A DNA stretch of 64,000 nucleotides. Source: DAORHV01 sp964513925. Its GTDB lineage: Bacteria; Patescibacteriota; Gracilibacteria; Peribacterales; Peribacteraceae. A program made the position numbers and the translations under genes. The DNA lies in NCBI GenBank assembly GCA_964513925.1, contig CAZENR010000001.1, positions 1-64,000 on the forward strand, written 5' to 3'. Position 1 is the stretch's first letter, and each line of letters opens with the position of its first letter. Under the pieces are notes generated by a model. That model was not told where the DNA came from. It made no database searches and saw nothing but the letters and a program-made list of their open reading frames with translations. Below are positions 6,901-14,966 of the stretch, one piece after another.

Positions 6901-9900
6901 CGCGAGATCGAACGTGAGGGAAAGAAATTTGATGCGATGCAGGGGCGGGATTTTCTCAATACGGAAAACAGGGGCTTCCATCCGGTATCGGTTCGCTACA
7001 GCGAATCTTCCGACGACCGCCGTCAGTTCAACGCAATAAACGGAGAGCTGACTTCGGTGGAAGGCGGCATGGCGGGACGCTCTGCGCTGTTGGTATTTGG
7101 CGAAGAGAATCCGCAAAACCCCGATCGCGCCGTTGTCGGCGTCGGCTTCAGAAGCATGCGTAGCACTCGCTATGCGCAAGTTGACGACATTGAAAAGCGA
7201 AACGTCGAGGAGTCGCGCGATGTGGTGCGCGCAATCGATAGTGATCCTGCCTTACGCAGCGTTGTGGGAGAGGCGGGGAAGGTGCAGTCATCCATGGCGA
7301 TGATGCAACGCTTGTTCGATGCAGGCAAAGACGGCACGCGCCGGCAGTCGCTGGTGGACCTGATGCGCAACGAGGCGCAGTCGGTACTTGGCATTCTCAA
7401 CAGCCAGGAGATGCAGACGAACATCAATAGATCCAAGGCCCGCCTGCAAGAGCTGCGTCGCGTGACCACTGGCGTCAACAAGGCGGCTATCGACAAAGAA
7501 ATCGACGACCGCATCAAGGCGCTCACCGATCTGGAAGCGACACTGACAGATCCGCGCTTGCGCCAGTTCTGTGAGCATATCGTCGATAAGTCCGAATACG
7601 ACGTCAGCACCTTCTGGACGTGGCTGGAACGCAATATTGCCACCATCGTTGCCATTGTCGTGGCAACGCTTGCAGTCGTACTCGCGGTGTTCACCTTTGG
7701 TGTCACGTCGCCCCTTGCCGTCGCCGCCATTTCCGCGGCAGCGGGCGTTGTTGCATCGGAAGTCACCAGCGAAGTGCGCTTCCAACTGCACCATGCGTAC
7801 GATGAAGAAGTCACCAGCGGCCGGGCCACGTTCCGCAACCGTTCGACCATCGGCGCGTTTACACGTGCCGTGGTGAAAGACGAAAAGGTCTACAACCCCG
7901 AAACCGGCAAAATGGAACACGCCGATGTGCTTACGCATTTGATAGATCCGCTCGGGAAGCAGTTTGTGGAAGGGTTTGTCACCACACTCGCACTCATGGG
8001 AGCAGGTGCGGTTATCGGCAAAGGCCTTACGGCGCTTGCCAACACGAATTGCATGCAGGCGCTCATTAAAAATTCGCCGCGCCTGACTAAAATCGTCACC
8101 TACCTCGCAAAAACAGAGCAAGCCGCAGCGCAAACACAGAAGAACATGAAGGGATTCATGTCCACTTGGGGGCGTGAGACTGCCGAGGAATTCCGCGACG
8201 AATTTGCCGAGCGCATTGCCGGAGACTGGGCTTCTGCGGCGTTCATAGCACGCCGGAATTTCCGCCCCAAGAATTTTACCAACCCCAGAACACTGGCGAC
8301 ATCGGATGCATCGCCACGGTTCATGGGTGAATTCGAGTACGAGACCAACGGCAACCCCAAGGCCGCCATCGACCAAATAGTCCAGTGGGCAACCATGGAA
8401 GGCGCGCAGGTAAGCGTTGCCGCCGATGGGAAAATTGCAATTGCCTTAGACGGCAGAACGTTCTTGCTCAGTCCCGATGCAGCGGTTACAGACATTGCGC
8501 CATCCGGGGAACCAACGTTGTTCTCCCAAGCCGCCGAAACCACTCCGGCGCTGCGCGACCAGGGGGTGAAGCTCGCGGCGGCTGCGAAGGCGGATCCTGC
8601 CAAACTCGGTGAACTGAAGGAGTTCTTGATTCAACACGACGTCAACGATGCCACTCGCGTACAAATTGCCGAAGCCTTGATTGGCCGCACGCTTAACGAC
8701 GTAGAGCGCAAGGCATTGATCGACGCCCACAACTCGCCAGGCACCATCGACAACCTTACCGGAGCCCAGGTATTCGCCAAGGCGCGCATTTTGCTTTCTG
8801 CATTCGGCAGGACAAACGCACAAGTACTCTTGGATGCAGGTGTATGCGGTAGGGGCGATGCGTTCGATGCGCGCAGAATAGTGCCGGGCCAGGAATACAC
8901 CATCCGCACTCCGTCGGGAAAACTGAAAGTTGCCACGTTCGTTCGGGTGCAAGGCGGCAAGTACGTGTTCTTGCTGAACGAGAATGGCGTTCGCGCCGAG
9001 GCATCGTTGTCGCTGCATGAAATCGTAGGCAATAAGGATTACGCGGCAGCGCAGGACGAAGGGAACAAATTCGTGAACGAGTATCTCGAAAAAGGCGGCA
9101 GCGTGACATTGGCCCTCCCCAATGCAAGAGGCAGATATGTCTTTGTGCGCGAGAGCGGCAGCAGACCGGATTCATTCGTCATGCGCAATGTGGCTACCGG
9201 CGTGGAAACGTACGTGTCCAAATCCAGCGTCTACGATGCGGTGCATGCCGAAGTGGGATACGACGAGGTCAGGCCTCCTGCTCCGGGCAATGCTATTCCC
9301 GAATTGACGGTGCTCACGGAGCTTGAGCAGGGACTGAAGGTGAAGATAGACGGACGAGAGTACGTGTTTGTTGGCGAGCCAACCAAAGGCAGGTTTGCAA
9401 TGGAGGACACGAAGTCGAGATTGGTAAAAACGTTCACACAGGCCGAGGTCGTGGCCGCGGCGCGCGTGGCGCTAGCCGCCAGAAACAACCCAAGTCCTTC
9501 CCCGGATGCCATTACCGACGATGCAGCCGCAAAGCGCATCATTGCGGGGCTTCCAGTACAGATTCGAGGTGAAACATACGTGTATGTCCGTCCCAGCAAG
9601 AATGAGCCCACGACGTACGTCATGAAGCGCAAGAGCGACGGCGAACAGTGCCGCGTACCCATCGACGAGGCTATTGCCGCAGCAAAAGTGGCAATGCAGG
9701 CCGATGCAAACCCCGCAATCGAGCCCAAGCCGGATGCCGCACCCAAGAAACTCTCGAAGCAAGAGCGTCGTGCGGAGCAGGACGTTGTCATGGGCCGAGA
9801 GGTACGCATTGGCGATGCTGTCTACACCTTCGACGGCGACATAGATGCAAATGGCGACCTGCTCATGAAGAACGTTCGTACAGGCGAGAGAGCGAGGTTC

Positions 9901-11955
9901 ACGCGCGAACAGGTCATTGCCGGCCGCCTGCTGTTTAAAGAGCAGCCAACTACGCCGGAAAAACCGCTCACGGAAGCAGATTTGCGAGTAGGAACCATCT
10001 ACCTTGTTTCACGCAGCAGCGGCAAAGTGGAGCGCTGGAAGTACGTAGGCGGCCAGATAGGGGGTGAGCCAAAATTCACCAGCGTGGATACCAACGAAGA
10101 TCCGTGCGGATTCCCGCTGCAAAAAGTACGGCGTATACCGGTGGAGGATGTGCTGCCTCTCGCGGAAGCACTGCCGGAGCACTCGGATTTTGCGGCGGAC
10201 AAGACGTATCGCATGCGTCGCAGCGGCGGCGCGGTAGAAGAGTGGACGTATGTTTGCCCTGCCGAAGACGGCAAGGGCGGCAGGCCCAGAGCCAGGTTTA
10301 AGCGCACCGTTGACGGCAGCGTGGAATACAGGAATTTCCACCTCGATGTTGCAGAGCTGGACGCCAACGGTCGCGTGAAGCCTGTGGAAGTCTCGTTAGG
10401 TGCAGTGGACATTAACGGCATAGAGGTGAAGGTAGGAGAAACGCTCATTGTCCGGCCGCACATCGATGGCACGCACCAAGAACTCACATTAGTCGCCCTG
10501 AACCCAACTCAACCTAACATTGCCGTAGTGCAAGACGCTGCAGGCGAGTCATACCGCATCGATTTGCAGCTTGTGCGCGAATGGCAGCGCAATACCGGAC
10601 TAAAGCCAGGACAACGTCTCGATGTTCCGCCTGCTGGAACCATGGCCCAGGATGCGACTGGCAAGACGGTCATGGTTATGACCATGGGGCCGGATGGCAT
10701 GGTAACGGTGCAGTATGATCCCGATAGTCCACGACTCAAATCGGGAAGGGTGCCATACAAGGATCTGAAAAATATTCTTTGGCCTTTGGATGAGCAGAAT
10801 GCATACATCGATAGGGGATATATCGGCCCCGTGCTGCGCCGCGTTCCGCAGAACGGCGATCCCATACTTCTGCTCACCGACAAAACGCCAACGTCCCCGG
10901 CGCGCCTGGAACAAGGCTGGGTGGTGCGGCGCACTCCTTCCGGAAGACTGGAGGCATACAACTCCACCACCAGGCGCGTGTTGCCCTACGATGCGGAGCA
11001 CATGTTCCATCCGCTGGACTTACGAGAGCGCATCCCAGCGATTAGCGAAGCCCCCGAGGCCAGATTCTTCCGCAAAAAACTGGAATTACTCGAAGGCGGC
11101 AAGTTGCCGCTTAGCAAAGGAACATTCCAGCATTTGTTCCCTCCAGACAGCGACTTCTCCCAGCAGAATGTCGGCAACTGCTACCTGATTGCTTCCCTGC
11201 ACTCCCTGCGCCAGTCGCCGCACTTCGAAATTCTGGTGCGTTCTGCGGTGAAACCGATTATCGAAGAGCTGGATGTGCCGGACCCCAACAACAGAGGTCG
11301 CACCATCCGCCAGAAATTTACCGTAGCATACGATGTGCGCATACCACTTGGCGGCGGGCCAAATTCGAAGGTTATTCGAGTGGAAGATCGCGATATCGGG
11401 TATGCCCAACATACCGTAGCCCATGCGTACTTTGGCCTGGATGGACCGATCGGTTTTCAGGTGCTGGAAGCCGCGTACACGTTATCGGTGCACGGTCGTG
11501 ACGGGAGCGGGCAAATCAACCGCAAGGCATCTAGTGGCGGACTTGGTCACCTGGCCATACAGCAATTACTCGGATCTGAAAGCGGCGAGGCAGGACACAT
11601 TGTCTCTGATCCCAGCTGTTCACACTCCATTAGCCGGGGTGAGGTGCGGACAAAGCAAGCGGCGCTGAACTTCCTGAACTCCTTCTCGGTGGAAAAGCAA
11701 TTTGCCACGGCAAATACGCCGCGACGCGGCAGCGATCAAATTGTGTTTTTTGTGAAAGACATACACGGGCAGGATGTCGGCATTCATTGCACGCACGCGT
11801 ACTCCATAGAATCGGTAGATACCGCCGCCAAGACCGTTACCGTCGTCAACCCGCACGATACATCCAAGCCTATTACGCTGCAGTACAATGTTTTCCTGGA
11901 AACGTTCTCGGATATCTCGTATGTCACCGTCGACATGCGCAATCTTCTCCAGTAA
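3949..11955 (+). CDS. Giant 2668-residue protein with C-terminal calpain-like (C2) cysteine protease domain
   Basis: The C-terminal part (about residues 2380-2668) resembles the calpain catalytic core. The motif QQNVGNCYLIASL corresponds to calpain GDCWLLAAL, with the nucleophile at Cys2411. The segment LEAAYTLSVHG corresponds to the calpain LEKAYAK region. HAYSI supplies His2616 and VVNPHD supplies Asn2634, so the full Cys/His/Asn triad is present. From the N-terminus: residues 1-600 are mostly helical and charged; 610-1090 look globular; 1100-1220 are helical; hydrophobic segments lie near 1230-1275 and 1341-1362; a helical linker follows to 1640; about eight to ten degenerate beta-rich modules fill 1645-2370. 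There is no signal peptide. It is flanked by two small co-operonic genes. It could be a membrane-associated autoprocessing protease or an effector toward host cells; the substrate is unknown. Confidence 0.85.
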   Translation: MSPAGPESASNESKIQQEQLRLDTLDGRAADQRVEGTDAPTDEKIVERTQTYFGRVNLVQARIRTSRERIERAKDMRNPNWPALEKVCNEVEANLVNRLVAVNAGNLESGIPAFRTAIDSFLQSLQPENIRNPVAFAAGNNDPQRLRKRSDEAYNVGLVDARKVGGIRLVSACGDVIRANEAELAVLRSMLQGDDRNTLDPFARYGERIAALTAALPGYRKEREDTLATLATDQTTLQLLCDRSDEAWKVYAASRAGTDRQQQVSAMETLLDVNDEELRHLARYSNPGAINDKTGETVTARMERIRQAMPRYRSEYEQLRGRTPESGADTPGTPVRQLLEQLSAGSGIEPKLLEDYAKTAIEVYGESALRKVVARVALVNKMSPAVCEAAALPFRPPVDVRQLVTQLGSGVLPARPSPEQAATVTNAYLLTAPEDSVRLRYESVLDRISAPQKQIAEYQRFIENEPKGLANETRNDADEEIVNRLTQNIKKTRENIAMEQQKITAMQQVLFHFEAALAVFEATSLKFEGKQQESDRVYLKLREKYGPDLARMDADLEKRVVEAIDGLRKRDQLTSYELAVVEGRQQDAVRLAVDRQQNQTPDSDLLAQARGPRRQVNMDTLRNPRRILPADEPPITEFGGKRIAGLRRERGGKILIDDEAINGGNKYRKQCTEFLHSQNGVNGCTIREPNNNDFFTTFTVSTATIEGTFSTMLDGEWVFSQTKPAPERRGPVNANWFTNEANTTPQDRAAINALHKGLLDRSDPEVLRRVQARANSPELGFPTFGRLPSRFEAFERRTSIDASFTVEPYESYLGRYEGNSVEVQLNTGGVAGMRGQPLFRVSVENKQHLVGVSEQFIAKLQGTPRDMTAVLRREPRRPEFGQVYPLPRTDFRQPQRYEQQVRNVDILQPADLVFVRIDRSVEEMRETERRGLEVLARHNPERISQRRWDAGADNLLDMDTTVQVRKGSIVLEYLFSSTEGKWLCREIEREGKKFDAMQGRDFLNTENRGFHPVSVRYSESSDDRRQFNAINGELTSVEGGMAGRSALLVFGEENPQNPDRAVVGVGFRSMRSTRYAQVDDIEKRNVEESRDVVRAIDSDPALRSVVGEAGKVQSSMAMMQRLFDAGKDGTRRQSLVDLMRNEAQSVLGILNSQEMQTNINRSKARLQELRRVTTGVNKAAIDKEIDDRIKALTDLEATLTDPRLRQFCEHIVDKSEYDVSTFWTWLERNIATIVAIVVATLAVVLAVFTFGVTSPLAVAAISAAAGVVASEVTSEVRFQLHHAYDEEVTSGRATFRNRSTIGAFTRAVVKDEKVYNPETGKMEHADVLTHLIDPLGKQFVEGFVTTLALMGAGAVIGKGLTALANTNCMQALIKNSPRLTKIVTYLAKTEQAAAQTQKNMKGFMSTWGRETAEEFRDEFAERIAGDWASAAFIARRNFRPKNFTNPRTLATSDASPRFMGEFEYETNGNPKAAIDQIVQWATMEGAQVSVAADGKIAIALDGRTFLLSPDAAVTDIAPSGEPTLFSQAAETTPALRDQGVKLAAAAKADPAKLGELKEFLIQHDVNDATRVQIAEALIGRTLNDVERKALIDAHNSPGTIDNLTGAQVFAKARILLSAFGRTNAQVLLDAGVCGRGDAFDARRIVPGQEYTIRTPSGKLKVATFVRVQGGKYVFLLNENGVRAEASLSLHEIVGNKDYAAAQDEGNKFVNEYLEKGGSVTLALPNARGRYVFVRESGSRPDSFVMRNVATGVETYVSKSSVYDAVHAEVGYDEVRPPAPGNAIPELTVLTELEQGLKVKIDGREYVFVGEPTKGRFAMEDTKSRLVKTFTQAEVVAAARVALAARNNPSPSPDAITDDAAAKRIIAGLPVQIRGETYVYVRPSKNEPTTYVMKRKSDGEQCRVPIDEAIAAAKVAMQADANPAIEPKPDAAPKKLSKQERRAEQDVVMGREVRIGDAVYTFDGDIDANGDLLMKNVRTGERARFTREQVIAGRLLFKEQPTTPEKPLTEADLRVGTIYLVSRSSGKVERWKYVGGQIGGEPKFTSVDTNEDPCGFPLQKVRRIPVEDVLPLAEALPEHSDFAADKTYRMRRSGGAVEEWTYVCPAEDGKGGRPRARFKRTVDGSVEYRNFHLDVAELDANGRVKPVEVSLGAVDINGIEVKVGETLIVRPHIDGTHQELTLVALNPTQPNIAVVQDAAGESYRIDLQLVREWQRNTGLKPGQRLDVPPAGTMAQDATGKTVMVMTMGPDGMVTVQYDPDSPRLKSGRVPYKDLKNILWPLDEQNAYIDRGYIGPVLRRVPQNGDPILLLTDKTPTSPARLEQGWVVRRTPSGRLEAYNSTTRRVLPYDAEHMFHPLDLRERIPAISEAPEARFFRKKLELLEGGKLPLSKGTFQHLFPPDSDFSQQNVGNCYLIASLHSLRQSPHFEILVRSAVKPIIEELDVPDPNNRGRTIRQKFTVAYDVRIPLGGGPNSKVIRVEDRDIGYAQHTVAHAYFGLDGPIGFQVLEAAYTLSVHGRDGSGQINRKASSGGLGHLAIQQLLGSESGEAGHIVSDPSCSHSISRGEVRTKQAALNFLNSFSVEKQFATANTPRRGSDQIVFFVKDIHGQDVGIHCTHAYSIESVDTAAKTVTVVNPHDTSKPITLQYNVFLETFSDISYVTVDMRNLLQ
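8884..10990 (+). repeat. Degenerate protein-level repeat modules inside the giant protein
   Basis: The translated region contains repeated beta-rich units of about 60-85 residues with the pattern G-x-V/Y-x-I, then YVFV or WxYV, a charged turn, a second strand (FVMRN, FAMED, YVMKR, LLMKN) and a short helix. Clear copies have cores at GRYVFVRES, REYVFVGEP, ETYVYVRPS, AVYTFDGD, ERWKYVGGQ and EEWTYVCPA. Further copies toward 10990 are weaker. DNA identity between units is low, so the duplications are old. Confidence 0.6.
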
Positions 11956-11964
11956 CTCTGTCTT

Positions 11965-12234
11965 ATGAATCCATCACTTCCGCCATCGGCCAAGGACATG
12001 TTGGCGCTCCATGGGGATGCCATTACCAAGGCAGGGACCGCCTTCTGTCGTGAGGCGTTTCAGGCGCCGGAGGCCACAGCCGCAGTCCAACCGGAAACGG
12101 CTTCGCTCGATGCAGTAGAGGGCGCAGTTGGCACGTATCGCATGCTGCTGTTGCATAATTTTGGGTTTGTCGGGGCCACGGTCACCGCCGATGCCAGTGG
12201 CAAAGTGGTGAGCATGCAATTCCAGAAAGCGTAA
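11965..12234 (+). CDS. Hypothetical protein, third gene of giant-protein operon, 89 aa
   Basis: The frame starts 9 bases after the stop of the giant gene, on the same strand, with no promoter-like sequence between, so it is probably co-transcribed. The product has a helical N-terminal half ending in a Cys (AFCREAF), a proline/alanine linker, and a C-terminal half that reads as two beta strands (NFGFVGATVTADASGKVVSM). There is no signal peptide and no family is recognised. Its place next to a predicted protease makes a specific inhibitor or partner possible, but that is inference. Confidence 0.6.
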   Translation: MNPSLPPSAKDMLALHGDAITKAGTAFCREAFQAPEATAAVQPETASLDAVEGAVGTYRMLLLHNFGFVGATVTADASGKVVSMQFQKA

Positions 12235-12292
12235 GCCGTATACTCGCGCATCCGGACTCACATTGTTTGTGTCTTTGCGCTACACTCGGCGC

Positions 12293-13039
12293 ATGTCCGG
12301 ACATTCCAAATGGGCAAACATTCGGGTGCGCAAGGGCGCACAAGACGCCAAGCGCGGCAAGGTGTACACCAAGTTCGCGCGCCTCATTGAAATCGCCGCG
12401 CGCGAAGGCGGCGGCGATCCTTCGACCAACGTGCGTCTGCGCACGCTCATCGACTCGGCTAAGTCCGAAAGCGTGCCGAATGCCAACATCGATCGCGCCA
12501 TTCAAAAAGGCACCGGAGCGCTGAAGGGCGAAGCCATGCAGGAGGTGGTGTACGAAGCCTACGGGCCCGGAGGCGCGGCATTTATCATCGAAGGTCTTAC
12601 CGACAACAAGAACCGCACGCTGACCAACGTGAAGACTATTTTGGATAAAAACGGCGGTCGTTTTGCAGGCAGTGGATCGGTGATGTGGATGTTCGAGCGT
12701 AAGGGCGTCGTTGTTGCCGGTGCGGCGGAAGGCGGGGCATTTCCAGATGCAGCGGCGCTGGAAAGCTTAGAGCTGGAACTCATTGACCAAGGCGCCGAGG
12801 ATTTCTCGGCCAGTGGTGAGCATTTGCAAGTGATTACAGATGTGTCTGGATGGTCCAAAGTCCGTGATTTTCTCAAAGGGAAAGGCATGGCGATTGAGTC
12901 CGCCGGATTGCAGTTTGTACCCAAGCAGCATGCCGATATCGATGCGGCAGGCGCACAAAAAGTAGATGCGCTGCGCGAGAAGCTGGAAGAAGATGACGAT
13001 GTGTCCGAGGTGCATACGAATGCACGAGTACAGGAGTAG
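12293..13039 (+). CDS. yebC: YebC/PmpR-family protein (TACO1-like)
   Basis: The product begins MSGHSKWANIRVRKGAQDAKRG, the signature start of the YebC family, and continues with NVRLRTLIDSAKSESVPNANIDRAI, typical of domain 1, and VYEAYGPGGAAFIIEGLTDN. At 248 residues it has the normal length. YebC proteins bind nucleic acid or ribosomes; recent work connects some of them with translation of proline stretches and others with transcriptional regulation. A TACACT box (12281-12286) ends exactly 6 bases before the ATG, so the mRNA is probably leaderless. An upstream in-frame ATG at 12263 would lie before this box and is rejected. Confidence 0.95.
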   Translation: MSGHSKWANIRVRKGAQDAKRGKVYTKFARLIEIAAREGGGDPSTNVRLRTLIDSAKSESVPNANIDRAIQKGTGALKGEAMQEVVYEAYGPGGAAFIIEGLTDNKNRTLTNVKTILDKNGGRFAGSGSVMWMFERKGVVVAGAAEGGAFPDAAALESLELELIDQGAEDFSASGEHLQVITDVSGWSKVRDFLKGKGMAIESAGLQFVPKQHADIDAAGAQKVDALREKLEEDDDVSEVHTNARVQE

Positions 13040-13156
13040 CGACCATTGATGGCCGTTTCAGATTGCGACACTCTCCTGGTGCTTCGTCTTCTGTCACTGT
13101 CTCCATCCTAGAAAGACGTCGAAGTATTTGAAGTGGCCATGCTCCAGGGCTAGCAT

Positions 13157-13192
13157 TTGACGCTCCCACACTTTATACTTTAGATCTAAAAT
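13157..13192 (+). promoter_or_regulatory. Promoter and TTTAG-CTAAA palindrome before ABC exporter gene
   Basis: TTGACG (13157-13162) is followed 17 bp later by TTAGAT (13180-13185). An alternative -10, TAAAAT (13187-13192), ends 7 bases before the ATG. The 12-bp palindrome TTTAGATCTAAA (13179-13190) overlaps both boxes. The same half-sites (TTTAG-N2-CTAAA) occur at 28514-28529. A shared repressor site is possible. Confidence 0.4.
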
Positions 13193-13199
13193 AATTTGC

Positions 13200-14966
13200 A
13201 TGCGCGCATTTGCAGCACTCTTCTCCGGCATGTGGAAGTACTCGGCAGGCCGCAGGCATGTGGTGGCGCTGTACGTGTGCATGTTCTTGGGGGCGAACAT
13301 GGTGTATCTGCTGGAGCCGTATTTCGTCGGCAGATTACTCAACGTGGTGCAGCAGGCCGCACAGCACCCGAATCCGCTGGGCGCGATTGTGTGGTACTTA
13401 GGTCTTATCGTATCGGTCACGTTTGTATTCTGGGCGCTGCATGGCCCCGCGCGCGTACTGGAGCAATCGAACGCGTTCCATACCGCAGTCGCCTTTCGCG
13501 ATCACCTGTTCCGCATCGTCGTCAGTTTGCCGGTGCAGTGGCACAAGAATAACCACTCGGGGCGCACCATCAACCGCATGGGCAAGGCCAGTCGTGCGCT
13601 GTACGACTTTTCGGAGAATACGTTCCAGCTCATAGAAATGGCAGTACGGTTGGTGGGCTCCATTATCGCGCTCACCCTGCTGCTGCCTATGGCCGCCGTG
13701 TTGGCTGTCGCAGTGACACTGTTGGCGCTTGCGATTGTCTTTGCCTTCGACAAGTTGCTTATGCCGCGGTACGAAGCCATTAACGACAAAGAGCACTTCA
13801 GCGCAATGGCGCTGCACGATTACGTGACCAACATCATTACCGTCATCACGCTGCGATTGGAGAAGCTCGCGCAATCCGAACTATGGAAGCGCATGACGCA
13901 CTACTTCTCGTTCTTCCGCCGTACCAGTGTCATCAATGAATCCAAGTGGTTTGCCGTCAGCGTGGTCATTGCCAGCATGACGGCAGTGGTGTTGGGCTGG
14001 CATTCGTACATCACTATCACATCCGGCCTGCCGTTGCTCGCAGGCACGTTCTACATGCTGTACGACTACCTGCAAAAAATCGGCGGTGCGTTCTACACGT
14101 TTGCCTGGAAGTATTCGCAAACCGTGCACCAGCACGCCGACTTGCGCTCAGTGCAGCCTATTCTGCAGGCAGAACGCGCCGAGTACCATGCCGACTGCCG
14201 CTTGCCGACAGACTGGCAGCGCATCGACATCCGACATTTGGACTTCGTGTACAAAGATGAAGAAAAGCGCGAGCACCACCTCCGCGATGTGTCGCTGTCG
14301 CTGGGGCGTCGCGCGAAAATTGCCTTCGTCGGAGAAAGTGGCAGCGGCAAATCCACGCTCATGTCGCTCATTCGCGGTTTGCATGCGCCGGATCGTGCAG
14401 AAGTGCTGGCAGACGGCGTTGCACTGCCGCATGGCCTGCGCGATGTTGGTTCCGCAGTAACGCTCATTCCCCAAGAGCCTGAAATTTTCGAGAATACCAT
14501 CGAATACAACATCACACTGGATACTGAACAAACAAATGCGGAAGTCATGGACGATGTGCGTCTGGCTTGCTTTGAATCCACGCTGGAAAAGCTGCCGAAG
14601 GGATTGCAGACGAATACCGCGGAGAAGGGGGTAAACCTTTCCGGAGGCGAAAAGCAGCGTTTGGCGCTTGCACGCGGTTTTTTTGCCGCCAAGCAGAGCG
14701 ACATCATCCTGTTAGACGAGCCGACCAGCTCGGTGGACTCCACCAACGAACTGAAAATTTACCGCAACTTGCTCGAGCGCTTTGCCGATAAGTGCATCGT
14801 ATCTTCCATCCATAAGCTGCATTTGCTGGAACTATTTGAAGAGGTCTACGTCTTTGACGAAGGCAAGCTGGTGCAACATGGGAAGTTCCGCGATCTCATC
14901 GCCACAGAGGGCCGACTGAAGACCTTGTGGGATGCATACAACCGACGGACAACAGCTGCTGCCTAG
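13200..14966 (+). CDS. ABC exporter, fused membrane and ATPase domains
   Basis: The 588-residue protein has an N-terminal exporter-type membrane domain (about residues 15-310, with hydrophobic helices such as VSVTFVFWALHG and AAVLAVAVTLLALAIVFAF). A nucleotide-binding domain follows, with Walker A GESGSGKST near residue 378, the Q-loop in LIPQEPEIFEN, the ABC signature LSGGEKQRLALARG and Walker B IILLDEP. It would work as a homodimer or with another half transporter in the inner membrane. Substrate cannot be told; lipid-linked or small-molecule export are the usual roles. It converges with the PBP gene downstream, the 3' ends overlapping by 4 bases. The H-loop histidine is present in SSIHKLHLL. 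Confidence 0.9.
   Translation: MRAFAALFSGMWKYSAGRRHVVALYVCMFLGANMVYLLEPYFVGRLLNVVQQAAQHPNPLGAIVWYLGLIVSVTFVFWALHGPARVLEQSNAFHTAVAFRDHLFRIVVSLPVQWHKNNHSGRTINRMGKASRALYDFSENTFQLIEMAVRLVGSIIALTLLLPMAAVLAVAVTLLALAIVFAFDKLLMPRYEAINDKEHFSAMALHDYVTNIITVITLRLEKLAQSELWKRMTHYFSFFRRTSVINESKWFAVSVVIASMTAVVLGWHSYITITSGLPLLAGTFYMLYDYLQKIGGAFYTFAWKYSQTVHQHADLRSVQPILQAERAEYHADCRLPTDWQRIDIRHLDFVYKDEEKREHHLRDVSLSLGRRAKIAFVGESGSGKSTLMSLIRGLHAPDRAEVLADGVALPHGLRDVGSAVTLIPQEPEIFENTIEYNITLDTEQTNAEVMDDVRLACFESTLEKLPKGLQTNTAEKGVNLSGGEKQRLALARGFFAAKQSDIILLDEPTSSVDSTNELKIYRNLLERFADKCIVSSIHKLHLLELFEEVYVFDEGKLVQHGKFRDLIATEGRLKTLWDAYNRRTTAAA

Noticed and set aside
3628..8603. Several long antisense frames below the giant gene
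   Set aside because: They follow the third-position bias of the sense gene; their translations are Ser/Arg-rich without motifs.
3949..11955. Giant protein as a classical polymorphic toxin with immunity gene
   Set aside because: The 89-residue follower could look like an immunity protein, but there is no signal peptide, Rhs/RHS-like repeat or secretion marker, and the C-terminal domain is a protease, so this reading is kept only as a remote option.
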